DNA of 64,000 bases from Setaria digitata (lineage: Eukaryota; Nematoda; Chromadorea; Rhabditida; Setariidae), in assembly GCA_003640385.1 (NCBI GenBank), contig RCAB01000145.1:63596-127595 (forward strand), written 5' to 3'. The position numbers and the translations under genes were made by a program. This document shows positions 57,777 to 64,000 of the stretch, piece by piece. Below the pieces are notes generated by a model, which had not been told where the DNA came from, did not search any database, and worked only from the letters and a program-made list of their open reading frames with translations. The first letter of the stretch is position 1. Every line of letters begins with the position of its first letter.

Positions 57777-60700
57777 GGTAACATTAAAAGTGTTATCATT
57801 ATCAACAATAAAATTAACAACATTTATCAGCAATGATATCAATGCTACTAATAAAGTTATCAGTTGATTAAATTTATCAAGACGCGGTAAATATATACAA
57901 AAAATTTCGTAGTAGCTTTAATAGTTATTACTTGGTAATAATATTTGCCTAGATTGTTAGTTATTGATAACACTTTCTATTAATAAATGTTAGTAATTAA
58001 CATTAATATATATTTTTGCTGTTTTTTTTTAATGAGTTCCAAAGGCCATTACTTGATATTAATTATTTATATTTATATTAATTAATTAAATTATTTGTCA
58101 CTGATATATTACTCTTTATTGATTTTTTACTGCTATTAATTTTTACTGATAGAATACAGCAATTAGCGAAGTAGCAAATAATATTAATTAACGAAAAAAA
58201 AAATGCCTTTTTAGATGTGATGTCAGCTTTAAGAGTTCTCATTTAATATTAATTATTTACCTAAATTACTTGCTACTGATATCACCTTTTACTAATAAAA
58301 GGTAATAATTAAGGAGAAAAACTATATTTTTACCGGTTTCATATGAGCTTTAAGGGCTAATTGTATTCGCGGAAAGCGTAATTCACAGTCAGCCAAAGGT
58401 GAACCAACTTTACGTGACAGTAGCACGTGAATTTCTTCTGTCGTCCAACACTGTTCAACAATTCTTGCCGCAAATGCCATTACGTTATCACGTAAATCAC
58501 TGTATGCTACCTATATTATTGAAGTGTTAAAATTATAATATTATAATTAAAAACGTTCTTATTAAAATACTATAATTAAGTAAAATACAATGATTAAGAA
58601 TACCATTACTTGGCTATTATAATGCAGAATTATTATTATGCTATTTTTTGATATATCATAATAAGAAATTATAATTAAGCTGTATTATTATTGGAATATT
58701 GCAATTAAGATTTTACAATTGCTACATTGCAGAACTGTTAAATTGCAATTAATTTATGTCATTATTGCAGTATCATAATCAAAGAACATATTATTGTTGC
58801 AGTGTTTCTTTTCTTTTTTTGTTTTTTTTTGTTTTTTCATTCATTTGCAATTGATCTTCCTCTTTTTTTCCTCCCTTTTATTAACAATTAAAAATAGCGT
58901 TATTAATTAATTGCAGTTTTCCTTTCTTTTCAGTTTCCGTTACTAGAGAGTGCCGAATTGTCCGTAATGAATGGCATGAAATGCAAAGCAATGACGTTGA
59001 AAATGTTGACAAATGAAGCGTCTATGAATTTCAATCTATTAGTATTTAATTACTCAACTTTTTTCAAGAAAGCGATACATGCATACATGTGCATGCAGCT
59101 AAGAAACTTCATTAATTAAATGTTTTTACCTTATATTCATTTTCCATTTCTTTGCAAACTTGCAAATCAATTGCAAGATTGAATGCAGCAAGTAGAGGAT
59201 CAGTGCATGCAAGCCATAAGAATGCATCACTGCTAATTGCGCGATAGGTATCCAGCAAAATTACACTATTTGCCATGCAGTGAGCGCCACGTAAACATTC
59301 ATCGCAAGGGCCTTTTAATTTATTAATTAATTTTTGTCCATTTACTAATTATCGTTTCGTATTAAAATTTAATTATTTACTTTTATTTAATTTCTTAATT
59401 AATTTATTAAGTATTGAAAAGAAAAAAAGAAAGAAAATCGATAATTGTTTTTTTTTTAAAAAAAAAAAAACTTAATCCTAAAGAGTAAAATGAATTAATA
59501 TGACAAATTTAAATTTACAATCAGGTCGATGCGGTAATTGTATGAAATGGTTCCGAAGAAGCAAACATTGAACGATGGAGAAATTGTTACATATACAGGC
59601 AAGCATTAAAGGTGTCATATGTGACGGAAATGATTTCGATTTTCGACAACCTGCAAGAAAATGAAGTGCAATAATTTATATTATTTTACTATCATGCGAA
59701 AGAAATAATAATTATATGTGATTGATTTAACATAATTATAATAATAATTATTATTATGCTCAATGTGATGATATATATTATTCAGTTGCTATAACGATTT
59801 TTAACATTTCACATGATGTATATTCCTTTTCATTATGCAATAAAATAAATAAGGATAAAATGAAGTTAGTGTTTTTTGCTTATCAATGATTACATCATGT
59901 TAACCAGCATTACTTTGATCGATATGATGTTATGCACATTATCAAAATTTTTAATTAGTAATTTTCAATATTATGTACTAGGCATATTTTAGCATGCTGA
60001 TGAATAAAATGTTACCAATTTCTTCTTTTCTTACGTAATATTTTTAATTATTTACTTTTATTTAATATTTCTTGCTTTCCCTCAGAGTTAAAATGTAATA
60101 GCTATCATTATATTACGAAGATAATTTGAACAGTATTACTCAATTTCATAAAAAATGATTATAATTGTGGCAAACATCATTATCAATGTAGCGCAAATGA
60201 AACCATTCAACTTTTGCAACAATAAATATCGTCAACGTGATGTAAATGAAATCATTCAACTTTTGCAACAATAAGTATTGTCAACGTGATGTAAATGAAA
60301 TCATTCAACTTTTGCAACAATAAATATTGTCAACGTGATGTAAATGAAATCATTCAACTTTTGCAACAATACTGTCAATGTGATGTAAATGAAATCATTC
60401 AAATTCACAATATTTTTGTATGAGTCGATGTTGTTGGTAGCATTTTTCTTTTCAGATTTTCGAAGCAATTTGGTATTTGAAACGAACCGTTACGTTCTTC
60501 GCCGGGATATTCCATGAAAAGTGATAAGATAAATTCGACAAGTGGACGATTTCCGATGCAAATTGCTGTCATTAAAGCTTCCTTGATTGGTTCTACTGAT
60601 GAACGATCAGTGAGCAGTGCAAGTAATCGTTCTATTTGGCCCTAAAAGTTTAATATTAACTTCAGATGTGAAAGGTGGAACAAGTGATCATTAAACAATT

Positions 60701-61301
60701 TCTAATTACTCATTGTACTTTTTTGTATAATGACAGCATATGATAATCATTGCCCTTGTGGTAATAAGAAAAAGTGATCTTTTCAGCTTTGTAACATTTG
60801 CATAGCTGAATTAATTAGTTATTCGTAATTAGCCGCAGCATTTCTTTCCATCAACACTTTACAGAACAGACTAATCAAATAATTCATTTTCCGAAAATAT
60901 TTCACTTATGCTTTCTTTTAAATCCCTCTCTCTATCTCTCCACCTTCTTCAATTCACTTTTTTCGTATTAATTTAAATTTAAAAATTCAAATCAATTCAT
61001 TTAACACTACACAAATAATAATCAGAATCCAAAAAACTATCATTTTGCCGATGCTAAACTGAACTCTTACAGTTGTGATATTGTGTAATTCCTTCAGAAT
61101 TTGCTTAATTGCTCGAGCATTTTCATTAATTACAGCGGTGCGAAATTGATGAATTACAATATCCATCGATTCGGTTGGATTCCATTCCATATGTCCATCA
61201 TAGCCATTTCTTGAATCTCTCCAATCTGTTGCTACCTGATATTTTGCTAATAATTCATTTGTTGCTACATTACTTGTTGCTCCTTTCATCGGACTAATCA
61301 T
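51590..61301 (-). CDS. TRPC-type cation channel, 15 exons
   Basis: Exons on the minus strand: 61301-61071, 60641-60488, 59650-59519, 59311-59130, 58510-58334, 57425-57235, 56788-56679, 56053-55936, 55709-55601, 55298-55185, 54241-54087, 53656-53431, 52933-52778, 52314-52243, 51730-51590; about 755 residues. The cytosolic N-terminus has ankyrin-like helices (MTPLMLACICNNFSIVQCLL near 140-160) and the TRPC linker with CPCDEC and DPLLAAFNLAIDL. Membrane segments occupy exons 6-12, with the pore in exon 12 (FRNLYWSFYGYLAPWDYK) followed by S6 (TFHITVVITLLNLMISML). Exon 13 holds the TRP box EWKYTR and PPPFNLI typical of TRPC. The C-terminus is short. It most resembles nematode TRP-1/2/3 (SPE-41) channels; which one is not decided. 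A ttctag acceptor ends five bases before the ATG. Oddities: exon 11 lacks an AG acceptor, and exon 13 is partly duplicated around an n. Confidence 0.9.
52631..52825. other. unmerged assembly overlap around n at 52,729
   Basis: About 95 bases (aaaattgccataaattaata... to gctcgatataatgcaaa) are present on both sides of the n. They contain the 3' end and donor of TRPC exon 13. The copy continuous with the rest of the exon is the right-hand one, so exon 13 ends at 52,778. Confidence 0.9.
57690..57777. repeat. (AAT)n microsatellite
   Basis: Long run of taa/aat triplets, more than 20 units, in a TRPC intron. Confidence 0.9.
60183..60405. repeat. 49-bp minisatellite in a TRPC intron
   Basis: The block attcaacttttgcaacaata followed by gtcaacgtgatgtaaatgaa recurs at exact 49-base spacing three times and then at 46 bases, about 4.5 copies in all. 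Confidence 0.9.
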
Positions 61302-62066
61302 TGATGCTAGAAAAATGTCCGTTTTTTTTCCGAATTTCTAAGATTGATCATTTTTGTTTTTTTTTTTAACTAAAATTCAGATTTCATTTCTAATTATTAA
61401 AATTCTACTTCAATTTGATTCAAAATTCCATTAGAAAAAAATAAAAATTTTGACTTGTTCCTATTTTATTTTTGCGTTTTTCATTTTAAAGTACGATGAA
61501 TTAAAATTTTTTTAAATTTTAAACTAAATTGAGTTTTTAAATTTTCCGAAGCATGGTCAAAAGAAGATGAAATACACCATTCAACAGTCTTAATAGTAAT
61601 CCCAAATGAATTATGTATGACATTTTTTGAATAATTATTTGCAATTTATTATGCAACTGTTATTCAAATTTAATTATCACTAGCTAATTGCTATTACAAA
61701 ATTAAAAAATTAGTTGCAATTTTTTTAACTGGAATAATTTGACATGTCATTTATTATTGGGTATTCAACTCATACGGTGCAAAATAATGATATTATCAAA
61801 ACATTTTTATCACTTTAACAATTATTCCAAATCAGTATTTCTTATGAATTCTTGGTAATGGTTTTTTTTTTCAAATTTAAACACTCGGATTATGAAATAA
61901 ATTAATTACAAAGTTTCCAATTTAGATGACCTTTATTTTTCTCCCATTTTCTAACTTGTTCGTTTCACTGTTAATTCATTTCACTGTAAAAAATATCATT
62001 ACTTGATTTATTTTTTTTTGTAATTACAGAACTTTTGGTACTTCGTTATACAATATTTCACTTTTT

Positions 62067-62940
62067 GCTTTTTTGAGCGTTTTTCTTTTTCAAATGTAAT
62101 AAGACATTTTTTTATTAATTCAAATTATTGAAACAAAAAAAAAACAATAAAAACTATTATCACTTTAAAATATGTTTTATACAATTAACAAGAGCTAAAG
62201 AGAGAGAGAGGGAGAAAGAAAGAGAGAAAGGAAACGAAAAAAACATGTAGTATTTATGATTAACAGATATTTTGATACATAAAAATTGAAAATTAAATTA
62301 ATGGACAATGTTAATTCTTTGTTATCGCTTATTATCATTTTTCTTACTTACTGTTGTTTCTTTTATATCCAAGAAAAATTATTTTTAGTTAAAAAAAGAA
62401 TAACAAGATAAAATAAAATAATTTGTTTACAATTGTGTAAGAAAGTTAAATAAACTAATTGATGATGTGAGCTCAGTAAAAGTTATCATTTTATCATTCT
62501 TTTTTTCGTTCTGCTAACATTAGCAATTGTTTTGAACTGTTATATCACTCTTGTTTAAATTAATGAAAGATGAATTGATAATTAAAATAAAGCAGATGTA
62601 TTTTTTTTAAATTCCAGACTTAATGAAATATGCTAACTAATTATCTTCTCCTTTTTCTTTTTTTACATTCCAGACTTAATGAAATATGCTAACTAATTAT
62701 CTTCTCCTTTTTCATAAGTTTTCGAGGAGAAAGTAAAATTAAATGGCAGGTGGAAAAAAAAAAAGCTTAACTGATCCTCGTATAAAACATATTTTCTTAT
62801 GAATGAAAATGCTTTTTTGAGCGTTTTTCTTTTTCAAATGTAATACGACATTTTTTCATTAATTCAAATTATTGAAACAAAAAAAAAACAATAAAAATTA
62901 TTATCACTTTAAAATATGTTTTATACAATTAACAAGAGCT
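62067..62940. repeat. 130-bp direct repeat, two copies 744 bp apart
   Basis: 62,067-62,197 and 62,811-62,940 both run from gcttttttgagcgtttttct to acaattaacaagagct, with only a handful of differences. They bracket about 610 bases. Confidence 0.85.
62612..62714. repeat. tandem duplicate of about 50 bases
   Basis: attccagacttaatgaaata followed by tgctaactaattatcttctc occurs at 62,612 and again at 62,667. Confidence 0.85.
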
Positions 62941-62998
62941 ATGAGATCACTGTTATCAATGAATTAATTATTATTTCAGTGATAAATTTTTTCTTTTT

Positions 62999-63699
62999 TC
63001 ACATACTGCGTCGAGAACTTCTTCGACTTTTCGAGTTCTGTTGATTCATTGGATCTGTAATATTGAAATAAAAAACGCGAAAAAAAAAAAGGAAAAATGA
63101 AATCTATTAGTCATCAAATAACTAATCACTTTTTTAATTAATCTAAGGCTATTTCACAATGTAACTAGCAAATAATCAGATATTAAAAAATATAAAGTTG
63201 TTTGTTAGGATAATTATAAATTAAATCATCAGGTTGTGACAAAATTTTGAACAAAATTCAAATATCATTTGTGACTATTTTGCATCACAAGCTTATCATT
63301 AGATATCTTCCAACATTTGTCATCAAAATAAAAATAATTCTTTTGATAACAATTAATTCATTAGCAATTAATACTTCACAAAAATCATTATTGGTGTGAA
63401 AATTTCTTCACAATTTTAATTGTTAATATTAATTTGAAAAATTGCTTTTTTTTTTTTCTTATTTTATAATTTAAAATTTAAAAATCAATTGGAAAAAAGA
63501 AAGACATACCAATATGACAAACAATAATCAGCGAACGTTTTCTATGCATAAGTCGTTTATATGCTTTAACATAGTGAATACAACGTACAATGAGATAAAT
63601 TGTATAAAATACAAATGCTGATATTACGATCATTAAAAATATTAACATTGCCAAGCGTTGTCCAGTTGATGCTTCATGCTGTAAAATTCTATCATGATG
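62999..63699 (-). CDS. single-pass membrane protein, 3' exons only
   Basis: Minus-strand exons 63699-63510 and 63054-62999 join in phase 1 and encode about 81 residues ending in a stop at 62,999-63,001. The first exon holds one hydrophobic helix (LAMLIFLMIVISAFVFYTIY) followed by basic residues (YVKAYKRLMHRKR), so the C-terminus is probably cytosolic. The last exon is a Ser/Arg-rich tail (NSKSRRSSRRSM) that could be phosphorylated. The first visible exon begins at a ttcag acceptor in phase 0, with no start codon of its own in frame before the helix, so 5' exons should lie beyond 63,700, probably outside the window. The n at 63,816 lies in that upstream intron. Family not recognised. Confidence 0.6.
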
Positions 63700-63760
63700 C
63701 TGAATTAAAATTGCAAATGAATAATTGAAAATAAAATTTAATTTGCAAAAAAAAAAAATT

Positions 63761-63873
63761 CGCCCAAAAACTTGGCTCTTAGCAGAATTTAATTTTGAAT
63801 TGAATTAAAATTGCTNTTTGCCCAAAAACTTGGCTCTTAGCAGAATTTAATTTTGAATTGAATTAAAATTGCT
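63761..63873. other. unmerged assembly overlap around n at 63,816
   Basis: About 54 bases (gcccaaaaacttggctctta... to ttaaaattgct) occur directly on both sides of the n. Confidence 0.9.
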
Positions 63874-64000
63874 AATAATATTTGAAAACAAAATTTAGCT
63901 TGTAAATAAATTTAGATTTAAAGCTCACAAATTTTGATTTAAATTTAAATGCTTAAATAGAGGATTTTAATTAAAATTGCTAGAAATTTCGAAGAATAAA

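Larger units (their letters stand above)
61310..62998. other. intergenic upstream of the TRPC gene
   Basis: No gene seen; contains the direct repeats listed separately and a (GA)n tract at about 62,193-62,230. Confidence 0.55.

Overview
The window is nuclear DNA of a nematode, most likely a parasitic clade III (filarial-type) worm. It is very AT-rich and full of poly-A/T tracts. Introns begin with gt and end in ttttcag-like acceptors. Most reconstructed first exons have such an acceptor a few bases upstream of the ATG with no exon in front, as expected for spliced-leader trans-splicing. The genus and species cannot be fixed from the sequence alone. Six single-n characters are present, and at least four are flanked by near-identical direct copies, so this is a draft assembly with unmerged contig joins.

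Layout: (1) 4-615 (-), a small secreted protein. (2) About 640-10,560, a long gene-poor stretch with minisatellites, a perfect 60-bp palindrome and scrambled repeats. (3) 10,761-12,909 (+), eEF1A in six exons. (4) 13,831-14,461 (+), a small basic protein, followed by a perfect 30-bp hairpin. (5) 15,849-17,400 (-) and 17,907-20,789 (+), a head-to-head pair of paralogous multi-pass membrane proteins; the minus copy lacks the last exon. (6) 21,755-25,719 (+), fructosamine-3-kinase with a degenerate duplicate of its first exon just upstream. (7) 29,228-35,821 (+), complete N-ethylmaleimide-sensitive factor (NSF) in 16 exons. (8) 38,384-39,727 (+), a FLYWCH zinc-finger protein, and about 195 bp downstream 39,923-41,850 (+), an unusual NSF relative reduced to the D2 region. 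(9) 43,658-47,468 (-), a 105-residue Cys-rich single-pass membrane protein with long introns. (10) 51,590-61,301 (-), a TRPC-type cation channel in 15 exons. (11) 62,999-63,699 (-), the 3' exons of a single-pass membrane protein.

The genes are mostly unrelated to each other in function: translation elongation, protein deglycation, SNARE recycling, a cation channel and DNA binding. The exception is NSF and its D2-only relative, which lie about 4 kb apart in the same orientation and share exon phases; exon 13 of NSF and its counterpart are both 201 nt. The most interesting signal is this D2-only NSF relative behind a FLYWCH gene, as an operon or possibly a phase-compatible fusion, with traces of ongoing exon duplication. 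All gene models were built by eye from splice sites, reading phase and remembered family features; no alignment or search was run.
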